From: Aporhodopirellula rubra
GTDB lineage: Bacteria; Planctomycetota; Planctomycetia; Pirellulales; Pirellulaceae
Direction: 5' to 3'
Length of the DNA stretch: 64,000 bases
Assembly: GCF_014192335.1 (NCBI RefSeq)
Contig: NZ_JACHXU010000007.1
Location: 100,324 to 164,323, forward strand
Position 1 is the stretch's first letter. Every line of letters starts with the position of its first letter. Both the position numbers and the translations under genes were made by a program. The notes under the pieces were generated by a model, which searched no databases, was not told where the DNA came from, and saw only the letters and a list, made by a program, of their open reading frames with translations. Positions 17,394 to 25,295 of the stretch are shown here, in pieces.

Positions 17394-18647
17394 ATGAGCC
17401 AACAAGCACAAGCCAACGCTCCTGACGATAAACCTCAGTCGCAAACCCAATCGAGTCCCTCCCAGCCAAACTTGGATACCCGCTCCACATCGATGCGGGA
17501 TTATCTCGACCGGGCACTCGAAACATTGAAGAAATTCGGAGGCGGTAAGAACGAAGCGCCTCAAGAACTGATCACATTGCTCGAAGACGTGAAGTACCTC
17601 GACGAAGCCAAGGTGCTCGCGATCGCGGAAGTGATCAAACACATGAGTTCGTTCAACGCGTTGGTCCGCGAGAACGTCGAAAGTGTTCAAATCGGCAACC
17701 GGTACATGGACATCGCACAAATGTTCGATTCCATCCGGGACGACAGCAAACGCTTGATCTCGCAACTCGACGACGGCAAAATCAGCGGAACCGAGAAGGT
17801 ATCCAATTGGTGGATGAAGATGCGTCGGGGTACCCCGAGCGACCGATTCGAGCAGATTGTGGAAGTCTACGGCGATGTCGCCAAAGACACCAAACACGCT
17901 CTGAAATCGGAAGAGCAAATCATGGACGCGTACATCGATTTTCGGTTTGCACTGAAGGAATCGGAAGTCCTCGCCCGAGAACTGCTCGACCAGCACCTGC
18001 CGATTCTCGAAGCGGCCAAAGATGGTCTCGCCACCGCGCAAACCACATTGGACAATTACGAAGGAACGGATGAAGGCGGCAAGAGTCAGCTAGAGCTTCG
18101 CCGCGACGAAGCCCGGCACCGGTTCGAGAAAGAAGACAAGACTTATCAATTGCTGAAAGACATCGCCGAAAACCTCGAAATCGGATACGACGTCGGCGAA
18201 ACCCTGATCACCAAATTGAAACAAACCCACGACGTAAAAGAACGCGTGTTCCGCCGTGCGGTCACGTTCTTCACCACCAACGAACACGTCTTCACAATCC
18301 TCGGCACGGTCTACACGAGCCAGCACGGGTTACATGAGGTCACTCAGGCGACCGAGGCCATGAAAGACGGCGTCAATCGCGGACTCGAGGACGTCGCCAG
18401 CCTCGGACGTGAACTCGAACGGGCTGCCCTCAAAGCCGGTTATGGCAGCACGATTGATCCGGAATCCGTCCAAAAGCTCGTCGACGCGATCAGCGGATTC
18501 CAAATTGAATCGCTGCAAATGATCGCCGAACTCCGCAAAGAGAGCGAAGAAAGCACCAAAGCGATTCGTAAGAGTGTCGAAGAGGGCAAGCGAAAATATC
18601 AAGCGACGCTGGGACGCTACGCTCGCGGTGAATCCTTGACGGGCTAA
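17394..18647 (+). CDS. TelA/toxic anion resistance-like coiled-coil protein
   Basis: A 417-aa, predominantly helical, soluble and highly charged protein. Overall layout resembles the TelA (toxic anion resistance) family: disordered N-terminus of about 45 residues, then a long helical array with WWMKMRRGTPSDRFEQIVEV, KSEEQIMDAYIDFRFALKES and a C-terminal part VTQATEAMKDGVNRGLEDVA ending in KSVEEGKRKYQATLGRYAR. The similarity is by pattern and not certain; function could be cell-envelope stress response or scaffold. I chose ATG 17394 because the 27 residues before it (from 17313) look non-coding. A strong terminator follows, so it is transcribed alone. Confidence 0.55.
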   Translation: MSQQAQANAPDDKPQSQTQSSPSQPNLDTRSTSMRDYLDRALETLKKFGGGKNEAPQELITLLEDVKYLDEAKVLAIAEVIKHMSSFNALVRENVESVQIGNRYMDIAQMFDSIRDDSKRLISQLDDGKISGTEKVSNWWMKMRRGTPSDRFEQIVEVYGDVAKDTKHALKSEEQIMDAYIDFRFALKESEVLARELLDQHLPILEAAKDGLATAQTTLDNYEGTDEGGKSQLELRRDEARHRFEKEDKTYQLLKDIAENLEIGYDVGETLITKLKQTHDVKERVFRRAVTFFTTNEHVFTILGTVYTSQHGLHEVTQATEAMKDGVNRGLEDVASLGRELERAALKAGYGSTIDPESVQKLVDAISGFQIESLQMIAELRKESEESTKAIRKSVEEGKRKYQATLGRYARGESLTG

Positions 18648-18676
18648 CCGTTCCTAACCCAACGAATGATTCATGT

Positions 18677-18710
18677 CCCCGCCCGACGCAATGCGTTGGG
18701 CGGGGTTTTT
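18677..18710 (+). terminator. Strong Rho-independent terminator after the TelA-like gene
   Basis: CCCCGCCC-G-ACGCA pairs with TGCGT-T-GGGCGGGG around a one-base centre, giving a stem of about 13 pairs with one G-T wobble, followed directly by TTTTT. It lies 30 nt after the stop codon. Confidence 0.85.
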
Positions 18711-18974
18711 GCTGCGCATTGCCCTCAGCCCCCATGCCTTTTTCGCCCGCGATCTTCCCCTACGAAAATCCCTGAATAATTCGACCTCAGGGGAAATCCT
18801 GACCTAGATTTGCTACTAGAGGGAGGTATCGGATGCCAGTTCGGCAACTTCTCTCCCAAGTGATTTTTCACCGAATCGTTGCAACTCGCTCACCAACTTG
18901 GCGTGTCTGTGCTGGCAACAAAACGTTTGCCATGCTGAACACCGGAGACGCCAGGAACTGGGATTTCCCGCACT
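18711..18974. other. Upstream region of the second Tad cluster
   Basis: A short inverted repeat CCCTGA...TCAGGG spans 18770-18792. A strong Shine-Dalgarno-like GGGAGG lies 7 nt before an ATG at 18833, whose frame runs out of phase into the first TadE gene until 19171. The product is not recognisable, so it may be a translated leader or chance. The TadE gene itself has no such site. Confidence 0.4.
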
Positions 18975-19493
18975 ATGAACGCCCCAACACGCATCCCAAC
19001 CGCACAACGCGACGGAGCCAACCGTCGGCCACGCTTTCGTCGCGTCTCCCGTGGCGCACACCCGACTCGTCGGGGCGGCAATTTCCTAGGCATCAAACGC
19101 GTCGCCACCGCGACGGCCGAGGTGGCGATTTGCCTGCCCGTTTTGATGACACTGACCCTCGCGACGATTGACCTCTGCTCAGTCTTCTTCTTGAAAGAAA
19201 CCGTTTCGATCGCCGCCTACGAAGGTGCTCGTCGGGGCGTCAACCGCGGCGGCACCAACGCCGCCGCGATCGCCCGCGTCCAGCAAGTCCTCAACGAACG
19301 CGGAATTCAATTCGGCAGTGGTGCGATCTCCTTCGAAGGGGCCACCTACGACAGTGCCGAGACACTCGAACACGTCACGCTCGTCGTGACCGTCCCCGCC
19401 GCGGGTAACCTCGCCGCACCGGCGGGTTTGTACGGCGACCTGCAGCTCACCGCGCGTGTCACGATGCGTAAAGAATTCGAGAACCAAGAGTAG
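18975..19493 (+). CDS. TadE-like pseudopilin
   Basis: A 172-aa protein with a strongly basic N-terminus of about 45 residues, then the TadE signature around the single membrane helix (TATAEVAICLPVLMTLTLAT). The helix is followed by CSVFFLKETVSIAAYEGARR, typical of TadE/TadF minor pseudopilins that are processed by a prepilin peptidase and help Flp pilus assembly. The C-terminal part is a short beta-rich domain. A second TadE-like gene follows after 7 bp and a TadG-like gene after that, so the three form an operon, separate from the tadABC genes at the start of the window. Confidence 0.85.
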   Translation: MNAPTRIPTAQRDGANRRPRFRRVSRGAHPTRRGGNFLGIKRVATATAEVAICLPVLMTLTLATIDLCSVFFLKETVSIAAYEGARRGVNRGGTNAAAIARVQQVLNERGIQFGSGAISFEGATYDSAETLEHVTLVVTVPAAGNLAAPAGLYGDLQLTARVTMRKEFENQE

Positions 19494-19500
19494 TCGTCTT

Positions 19501-19974
19501 ATGAAACACAATTCACCGAATCGCTCGACTCTCTCGCACCGCCCTCGACGCTCTCAACGGCGCTCTCAGGTGCGTCGCGGCCCCAAACGTGTCGCGGCGA
19601 CACTGGTCGAATTTGCACTCGTTTGCAACGTGCTGATCGTCACGATCTTCACCTGCATGGAGTTTGCGAGAATGAACATGGCACGCAACCTCGCTCAAGA
19701 CGCCGCCTACTTTGCGGCTCGTACAGCGATCGTGCCTGGTGCAACGGCAGCCGAAGCCGAGGCCGAAGGAGAACGCATCATGAGTTCGATCTTCAGCAGC
19801 GGATACACGGTCACCTGTAGCCCGATCTCCGACGAAACCGAAGAGGTCTCGGTACGCGTCGCCGTCGAGCTTGACGATGTCGCCTTCTTCTTGCCGCTGT
19901 TCCTCAGTGGCATCGAATTGGAGTCGACCGCAAAAATGCAAACCGAACGCTACAGCGGTTTCTACGAGCAATAA
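19501..19974 (+). CDS. TadE-like pseudopilin (second copy)
   Basis: A 157-aa paralogue of the preceding gene. The basic N-terminus (RRSQRRSQVRRGPKR) leads into AATLVEFALVCNVLIVTIFT, the TadE motif with its single membrane helix, then CMEFARMNMARNLAQDAAYF. The C-terminal domain is acidic and short. I use the ATG at 19501, 7 bp after the first TadE gene; an in-frame ATG at 19456 would overlap that gene. Two adjacent TadE-like genes commonly represent TadE and TadF, but which is which cannot be told. Confidence 0.83.
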   Translation: MKHNSPNRSTLSHRPRRSQRRSQVRRGPKRVAATLVEFALVCNVLIVTIFTCMEFARMNMARNLAQDAAYFAARTAIVPGATAAEAEAEGERIMSSIFSSGYTVTCSPISDETEEVSVRVAVELDDVAFFLPLFLSGIELESTAKMQTERYSGFYEQ

Positions 19975-20071
19975 CTGTTTCCAACATCCACCCAATTGAA
20001 CTTGGCCCGGGGGGGCTTTTTTCAAACTCTCTCTCACCACTGCCTCACTCACCTAGACCGAGTCTCTCACC

Positions 20072-21379
20072 ATGTACCACTCCCCCCTCTCTCGCAATCG
20101 AGATCAACGCAGCAACACGTGCTCGCCTTCGATTCAATCGAACGTCCAGTCGCGTCCACACCATGGTGGCGTCACCGTGTTGTTGGCCGTGGTGTTGCCG
20201 GTACTCGCCATCCTAGCCGCGTTCGCTATCAACTCGGCTCACATGCAGTTGACGAAGACTGAATTGATGATCGCCTCCGACGCCGCCGCTCGTTCGGCAG
20301 GCCGTACGTTCAGTGAAGAGCAAACCGTCGAAGCCGCCAAACAGGCCGCAATGATCACCGCGGCTCTGAACAACGTTAATAACGAACCGTTGCAACTGAG
20401 CACCTCGGACGAAGGCAACGAAATCGAATTCGGGTACTCCGAACAAAACGGCTCCGCCGGTCGATTTGTGTTCAACAAAATCCCGACCAGCCAAGTGAAC
20501 GGGAACGAGTTGACAGTCAGCTCCGTCCGGATCAACGCCAAACGAGACAGCTCCTCCCAAGGTGGCAAGGTTGAACTGATTTTCCCGAGCCTGATGGCCC
20601 GCAAGGACTTCTCACCAACGACCAGCAGCGTCGCAATGCAAGTCGACCGCGACATCGCATTGATCCTCGACCGTAGCGGATCGATGGAATGGCCCGATTA
20701 CGATTGGCCGTCGGGGTTCAACATGTGGAGTCGCTCGGCAATGGATGCCGCAGAAGATGCAAACATCATCTATTACAACCGATACGGAAACGCCTACTAC
20801 TCGAGCGGGCAAAACGAGAACACTTACAAAGAATTCATGTGGGAGGAATACCTCGACCTTGGCCCTCGACCTCCGACGCCTTGGGAAAATCTCGTCGTCG
20901 CCGTGAACGCATTCCTCGACGTGCTCGAAGACACTCCACAAAACGAACAAGTCTCGATCGCGAGCTACTCGAACTACGGCACACTCGACATCTACCTGAC
21001 ACACGACTATGACGACGTCCGTGACACGGTCGCCTCACTGCGAACCGGCGGTGGCACAGGAATCGGACGCGGAATGCAGTCCGGTGAAGCCGCGTTCGAA
21101 CACGCCAATGCTCGCCCGTTTGCATCGAAGACGATGGTCGTCATGACCGACGGAAATCACAACACCGGTATCGATCCTGACGACGTCGCTCGATCCATGA
21201 TGAGCAACGACAACGTCAACATCCAAACCGTGACATTCAGCGACGGTGCCAACCAAGCCGACATGCAAGAAGTCGCACGCATTGGAGCGGGCAAACACTA
21301 TCACGCCTCATCGGGCAGTGAGTTGGTGAGTGCCTTCCAAGAGATCGCTAACAACTTGCCGACAATTTTGACGAAGTAG
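20072..21379 (+). CDS. TadG-like protein with von Willebrand factor A domain
   Basis: A 435-aa protein. Residues 33-53 form a membrane helix of TadG type (HGGVTVLLAVVLPVLAILAA), followed by AINSAHMQLTKTELMIASDA, typical of the TadG N-terminal domain. A VWA domain starts near residue 193: IALILDRSGSMEW contains the metal-ion site DRSGS at 200-204, and TMVVMTDGNHNTGID supplies the later acidic region. About 70 residues rich in Tyr and Asn separate the MIDAS motif from the first VWA helix, longer than usual. TadG-VWA proteins of Tad loci are thought to act in pilus anchoring or adhesion. Confidence 0.85.
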   Translation: MYHSPLSRNRDQRSNTCSPSIQSNVQSRPHHGGVTVLLAVVLPVLAILAAFAINSAHMQLTKTELMIASDAAARSAGRTFSEEQTVEAAKQAAMITAALNNVNNEPLQLSTSDEGNEIEFGYSEQNGSAGRFVFNKIPTSQVNGNELTVSSVRINAKRDSSSQGGKVELIFPSLMARKDFSPTTSSVAMQVDRDIALILDRSGSMEWPDYDWPSGFNMWSRSAMDAAEDANIIYYNRYGNAYYSSGQNENTYKEFMWEEYLDLGPRPPTPWENLVVAVNAFLDVLEDTPQNEQVSIASYSNYGTLDIYLTHDYDDVRDTVASLRTGGGTGIGRGMQSGEAAFEHANARPFASKTMVVMTDGNHNTGIDPDDVARSMMSNDNVNIQTVTFSDGANQADMQEVARIGAGKHYHASSGSELVSAFQEIANNLPTILTK

Positions 21380-21436
21380 TCAAATTGACGCAGCTTTTGC
21401 CTTCATCTGCCAAAGCGTCACCTACACTCTCAGTGT

Positions 21437-21997
21437 ATGAACAACAACGTCTCCCGAAACGAAAACGAACTATCCGCTGCGGCTCTCTTGAGCCGTGGCG
21501 GATCGCCGCGTAACCCCGCACCAACGATGCACCCGTTGTCGAAAGGGTTGCTCGCCGTCTCAATCATGCTCGGCGTCATCCTGCTCTGCGGATTGGCACT
21601 GCGGATGAGTGTCGGATTGGTCAGCGACCAGCAACATGCCTCGTTGGGTGTTTCCGCCAAACAGGCTTCCCGATCGAACGACGAACAACTCAGCGAACGC
21701 CAGCGTGAAATCGAACGGATCCGCGAAGAAGCACGCCGCAAAGATCGTGAACTACTCAATCGGCGCCGGGAACGTCTTTGGCGTGAACAGTGTGTCGACC
21801 GACCTGATAAAACCGCTGCGTACCAAAATTGGTACCACGAGGTCCGCGAAATCGAAGACCAACTGAAGGGCGCCGAAGAAATCCAAGCACAACTCGGCCC
21901 CGAAGAAGCCAAAAATGGGCCACTCGCGGAAGGCAGTGTGCTGTGGCATCGAAAGCAGCGGTTACTGGATCTCAAAGCCGACGCGCCCTCGCTGTAA
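21437..21997 (+). CDS. Small membrane-anchored coiled-coil protein, function unknown
   Basis: A 186-aa protein not recognised. A disordered N-terminus is followed by one membrane helix (about residues 36-58, GLLAVSIMLGVILLCGLALR) and a long charged helix rich in Glu and Arg (residues 80-125, SERQREIERIREEARRKDRE), probably a coiled coil. The C-terminus is soluble. It starts 57 bp after the TadG-like gene and may be a further part of that cluster. Coding status is supported by the membrane/coiled-coil layout and its place in the cluster. Confidence 0.6.
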   Translation: MNNNVSRNENELSAAALLSRGGSPRNPAPTMHPLSKGLLAVSIMLGVILLCGLALRMSVGLVSDQQHASLGVSAKQASRSNDEQLSERQREIERIREEARRKDRELLNRRRERLWREQCVDRPDKTAAYQNWYHEVREIEDQLKGAEEIQAQLGPEEAKNGPLAEGSVLWHRKQRLLDLKADAPSL

Positions 21998-22083
21998 GCG
22001 AGCAATCTGAACAGTGCCGCGTCAAACGGTCCTCTCGAATCGTCAAGACCGCTTCTCGCTCGATCGCCCTCGCAACGAATGGA

Positions 22084-22103
22084 CTGTTACAACGCCGTAA
22101 CAG
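22084..22103. terminator. Hairpin in a convergent gap
   Basis: CTGTTAC-AACGCC-GTAACAG is a perfect 7-bp stem with a 6-nt loop between the convergent coiled-coil and ATP-grasp genes. No T-run follows, so terminator function is inferred from position. Confidence 0.4.
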
Positions 22104-22133
22104 GCGACAATCAATCTAGCCAGATCCCACGAA

Positions 22134-23318
22134 CTAGCGTGGGCATCCCGGTAGCGCCGCCTCGCAATCACTGAGACACCATTGCACCGATTCGGTCGGC
22201 ACGTTGATCAACGGAGCTCGATCACTCCCAAGAGACAACAACCGCGTGAGATTTTGGTCGGTCATCTTACGCAGACCGATGTAAGACGTGGTCAGTCGTG
22301 AATTGATTTCAATCACGGCGTCATGGTTAGCGTCTCTACCGAGGATCAAATCGATCCCGAGAAACCCGCTGAGCTTTCCAGGTAACGCTTGCATCACACG
22401 TGTCACCAACGCGTGGGCACGCAACTGCATTTCGACGGGCACGGGCCCACATCCGCCGCGGTATACCAATTGGCTGGTCGATAACGGAGCGGCACCCGAT
22501 TGCGAGATCGCGTCATCGGGTTCGTGGGGAACCTCTTCAATCGTCTGCCACACGGCGGGCAACATGTTCACGCGACCGTTGCCACGCTGCCCTGTCACGA
22601 TCACGGATGCAGATCGACCGACCAAACGTTGCTGCGTGATCTCATGATCCTGCATCGACTCGAGTGCGGGCTGCAATTCGTCGTAACGTCGGATGTCCAT
22701 CGCACCACACCCATCGCGTGGTTTGACCAAATATCCGCCCTCAGGAAATCCGCCGATCAGCGGATTCACCTTTCCCGTCGAAAGAGGCCGCGAACATACG
22801 TACGGTCGCTCATCGCTGCCGACTTTGCGGCGTTCGACACACCATGTGTCAGGGTGGGCGATGTCCTCGCCGTGCAGCCATTTCGCCGTCGCCCATTTAT
22901 CTCCCGAGAGCCCGATCGCATTCCCGCTGGGCGCGAGCACCTCAACCCCGGCTGCTCGCATCAACGAAATGCCTTTGGTCAACAGAGCATCGTTTTCAGG
23001 AATGACAACAACCGCGAAATCGCATTGACGCGCCGCCGCGATCCACTGATTCCATGGTGCCGCACATGGTTCCATCGCGACGACATCAATATTCGGCGTG
23101 TCGAAGACAGGGAACTTCAATCTCGGGTCGACCGGAGTGCAGACGCTCGCCCATTCCGAAAAATCCTCCACCAACGCTCGCCACATCGAGCCCCCTTCCC
23201 CTAGCAGCGATTCGGGAATGGCATGGGGCAGAGTGTCAAACATCCCTCCACCGCAGAGATACTCGGCGACAAAAACACGCGGTGACCCCGATTGAGATCC
23301 AGGGGCGTTGTCGTTCAT
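22134..23318 (-). CDS. ATP-grasp carboligase, MfnD/COG1821-like
   Basis: A 394-aa enzyme with an ATP-grasp layout: an N-terminal domain (FVAEYLCGGGMFDTLPHAIP), a central ATP-binding part (GDKWATAKWLHGEDIAHPDT, then GGYLVKPRDGCGAMDIRRYD) and a C-terminal metal-site segment (FLGIDLILGRDANHDAVIEI followed by NSRLTTSYIGLR). The last motif resembles COG1821 ligases such as MfnD, which joins tyramine to glutamate in methanofuran synthesis. Planctomycetes are known to carry methanofuran/tetrahydromethanopterin-linked C1 genes, so such a role is plausible, but no other gene of that pathway lies here. purU, 12 kb away, is a folate C1 enzyme. Family is fairly sure, substrate is not. Confidence 0.7.
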   Translation of the reverse strand: MNDNAPGSQSGSPRVFVAEYLCGGGMFDTLPHAIPESLLGEGGSMWRALVEDFSEWASVCTPVDPRLKFPVFDTPNIDVVAMEPCAAPWNQWIAAARQCDFAVVVIPENDALLTKGISLMRAAGVEVLAPSGNAIGLSGDKWATAKWLHGEDIAHPDTWCVERRKVGSDERPYVCSRPLSTGKVNPLIGGFPEGGYLVKPRDGCGAMDIRRYDELQPALESMQDHEITQQRLVGRSASVIVTGQRGNGRVNMLPAVWQTIEEVPHEPDDAISQSGAAPLSTSQLVYRGGCGPVPVEMQLRAHALVTRVMQALPGKLSGFLGIDLILGRDANHDAVIEINSRLTTSYIGLRKMTDQNLTRLLSLGSDRAPLINVPTESVQWCLSDCEAALPGCPR

Positions 23319-23559
23319 GACAGACGATCCGTCCGAGATAGAATTAAAGGAAATACCTTTCGTTGCACCGAAACGCTACAAGACCGCAGAGTGAAGTGCG
23401 GTGACTCATTTGTCGACGCTCCTGTGACGAAGGCCCATGACGCGACTGCTCATGAACCGAACAGGCCTAAACGAGCTAGACCCAAACCTACTGCGATCAA
23501 CCTGACGAAGTATTAACCGGCCAGGCAACCACTCACCAAACCCAAAACGCAATCGCGAC

Positions 23560-23955
23560 TTAACGGGCCGATTCTGGATTCGCGTCGTTCCACTGAGTGT
23601 CGACGTTCACACCGGGTGAATTGACCTTCACACCTCGTTGCAATGACGCGTCGACTTCGGTGTTCGGCGTTTTCACTTGGACGCCTTTGCCGTGGGCAAC
23701 ATCGACGTCAACGTTTTCGGTTCGGACGGTGACGCTCTCGCCTGCCTTTCGTTTGACGTCGACTCCTGGAGCCTGCACGTCAACGCTGCCGTCGCCGTCG
23801 ATCTTCACACTCCCGCTGCCCCAATTCAGTTCGAAACCGTCCGACTTCGCTCCCGCACCGCCGTTGTTGTTCCCGCCATCGCACCCGGCGATGCAAACAC
23901 AGAGTGACGCGGTCATAACCGCCAGTCCAGAGAAAGCTGTTTTAGTCAGGAGCAT
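23560..23955 (-). CDS. Small lipoprotein with V-x-V repeats
   Basis: A 131-aa protein. The signal peptide MLLTKTAFSGLAVMTASLCV ends in a lipobox-like CIAGC, so it is probably a lipoprotein. A Gly/Asn-rich linker is followed by about four degenerate repeats of 16-18 residues with alternating valines: SVDVQAPGVDVKRKAG, SVTVRTENVDVDVAHGK, VQVKTPNTEVDASLQR and VKVNSPGVNVDTQW. The pattern suggests a beta-solenoid or beta-sandwich. The start at 23955 is chosen because the signal peptide begins there; an earlier in-frame ATG at 24027 would add 24 unrelated residues. I recognise no family and no function. Confidence 0.65.
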   Translation of the reverse strand: MLLTKTAFSGLAVMTASLCVCIAGCDGGNNNGGAGAKSDGFELNWGSGSVKIDGDGSVDVQAPGVDVKRKAGESVTVRTENVDVDVAHGKGVQVKTPNTEVDASLQRGVKVNSPGVNVDTQWNDANPESAR

Positions 23956-24190
23956 TTTGAAGATCCGTGAAATCGAAAGTAGGAAAATGAAAGAAGAAAG
24001 CTGAACAACGCCATGACCGGGAAACATCCCGACACGACGCCGATAGAATGATGTCTTAATTCGTCGCGAGACGCCCTTGTGTTACCGGACGATTGATCGC
24101 TGGTAGACAACGCGGAACTCGATTCCGTGACACTCCCAACAACCGTCGTCGACACAGTGATTTACGAGGAAAGATCGTCTCCGCACCGAG

Positions 24191-24922
24191 TTATTCATTG
24201 GCACCATAGCCGATATAGACTGTACTAGGCAGCCAACGAGGTTTTCTTTTCTGAACGTTTTGAAATCCATACGGCTCCATCGCTTCGCGCACCAACGCGT
24301 CCGGCAGGAAGATTTCCTGAACGCCAAAGACGACGCACCCTCCCGGCGCCAAAAAACGACGCGATTGGTCCAGAAAATCTCTCAGCACGCTCGCCCCGTC
24401 GTCACCACCGTCCCACATTTGGTCGCCGTCCACTTCGAGCCGGCGGGTCAGTTGCAATTCGCGCCCTGTTTGGGTGGGGACGTAGGGCGGGTTGAAGTAG
24501 ATGAAATCGTAGGTGGACTCCGAGGTAACCTCGGAAAACAAATCACTGAGCCAAAACTGAACATCGTGCTTGTTGAACCGCGCCACCTCCTGGGAACTAT
24601 TCACTCGGCTCGGTGAACAGTCAACACCGTCAATTTTTACTTGGTCCGGCGGAGTCTGTGCCGCGATCGACAGACTGACCAGGGCACCTTGGCCGATCCC
24701 CATTTCGAGCAGCCTCAGCGGTCTGTCGTTGGTTCGTTTCGCCAGAGATTCGGCGACCATTTCGTTCATCGTTCTCGCCAACAACACCGTCGTCGGGTCG
24801 TACTGAACGGCGACCCCACGCGGCAATCGCACCCCAAAGACGTATCGAATCAGCCACGGGCTACGTCGCAATCTCTTCAACAGAGGCTGGACAACCGGAT
24901 AGACCAGATGACTTAGTCGCAT
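24191..24922 (-). CDS. PrmC/HemK-like SAM-dependent methyltransferase
   Basis: A 243-aa Rossmann-fold methyltransferase. SAM motif I is LRLLEMGIGQGALVSLSI, motif II includes IDGVDCSPSRV, and the catalytic motif IV is FIYFNPPYVPT. The NPPY signature marks N-methyltransferases acting on planar amides or exocyclic amines, as in PrmC (glutamine of release factors), RsmC and TrmN6. The helical N-terminal domain typical of PrmC is short (about 60 residues), so the true substrate may differ. The gene is divergent from recQ, 373 bp away. Confidence 0.78.
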   Translation of the reverse strand: MRLSHLVYPVVQPLLKRLRRSPWLIRYVFGVRLPRGVAVQYDPTTVLLARTMNEMVAESLAKRTNDRPLRLLEMGIGQGALVSLSIAAQTPPDQVKIDGVDCSPSRVNSSQEVARFNKHDVQFWLSDLFSEVTSESTYDFIYFNPPYVPTQTGRELQLTRRLEVDGDQMWDGGDDGASVLRDFLDQSRRFLAPGGCVVFGVQEIFLPDALVREAMEPYGFQNVQKRKPRWLPSTVYIGYGANE

Positions 24923-25295
24923 AAATAAGCTGTGATTCCGATGCGACCGTGCCTTTCACTCGCTAACCATCCGAGCCGACAAAAACAACACAGCCTCGAA
25001 AGAGACACTCTAAGAATGTCTCACCGGGGGTAGCGTGACACAGCCCATAGTTTATCAAAATGCCCCCTGCGGTCCATCGCACGACGAGGTACGTAAAAGC
25101 CGCGGATTTGCTATAACGGGATCTCCACGTCTGCGACGACATGCCCGATGGACGGCTGTATCGTTCCAGGCCCAGGTAGGCCGCACGGCAGACAAGTCGA
25201 AAGCCAGGCAGAGCGTCCAAATCGCGAGAGCCTTACCGCGACGCTTCCGTCACCGCTAATCGTTTCCAACCTCTCCTCCCGCCTAGGCGTTTCGG
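24923..25295. other. Divergent intergenic region upstream of recQ
   Basis: 373 bp without a supported gene. An inverted repeat GAGACA...TGTCTC (arms of 6, spacing 9) spans 25002-25022, and a -10-like TATAAC is at 25112-25117, but no matching -35 is visible. Promoters of recQ and of the methyltransferase gene should be here. Confidence 0.4.

Noticed and set aside
24963..25220. Minus-strand 85-codon frame upstream of recQ
   Set aside because: No recognisable features and it covers the expected divergent promoter region.
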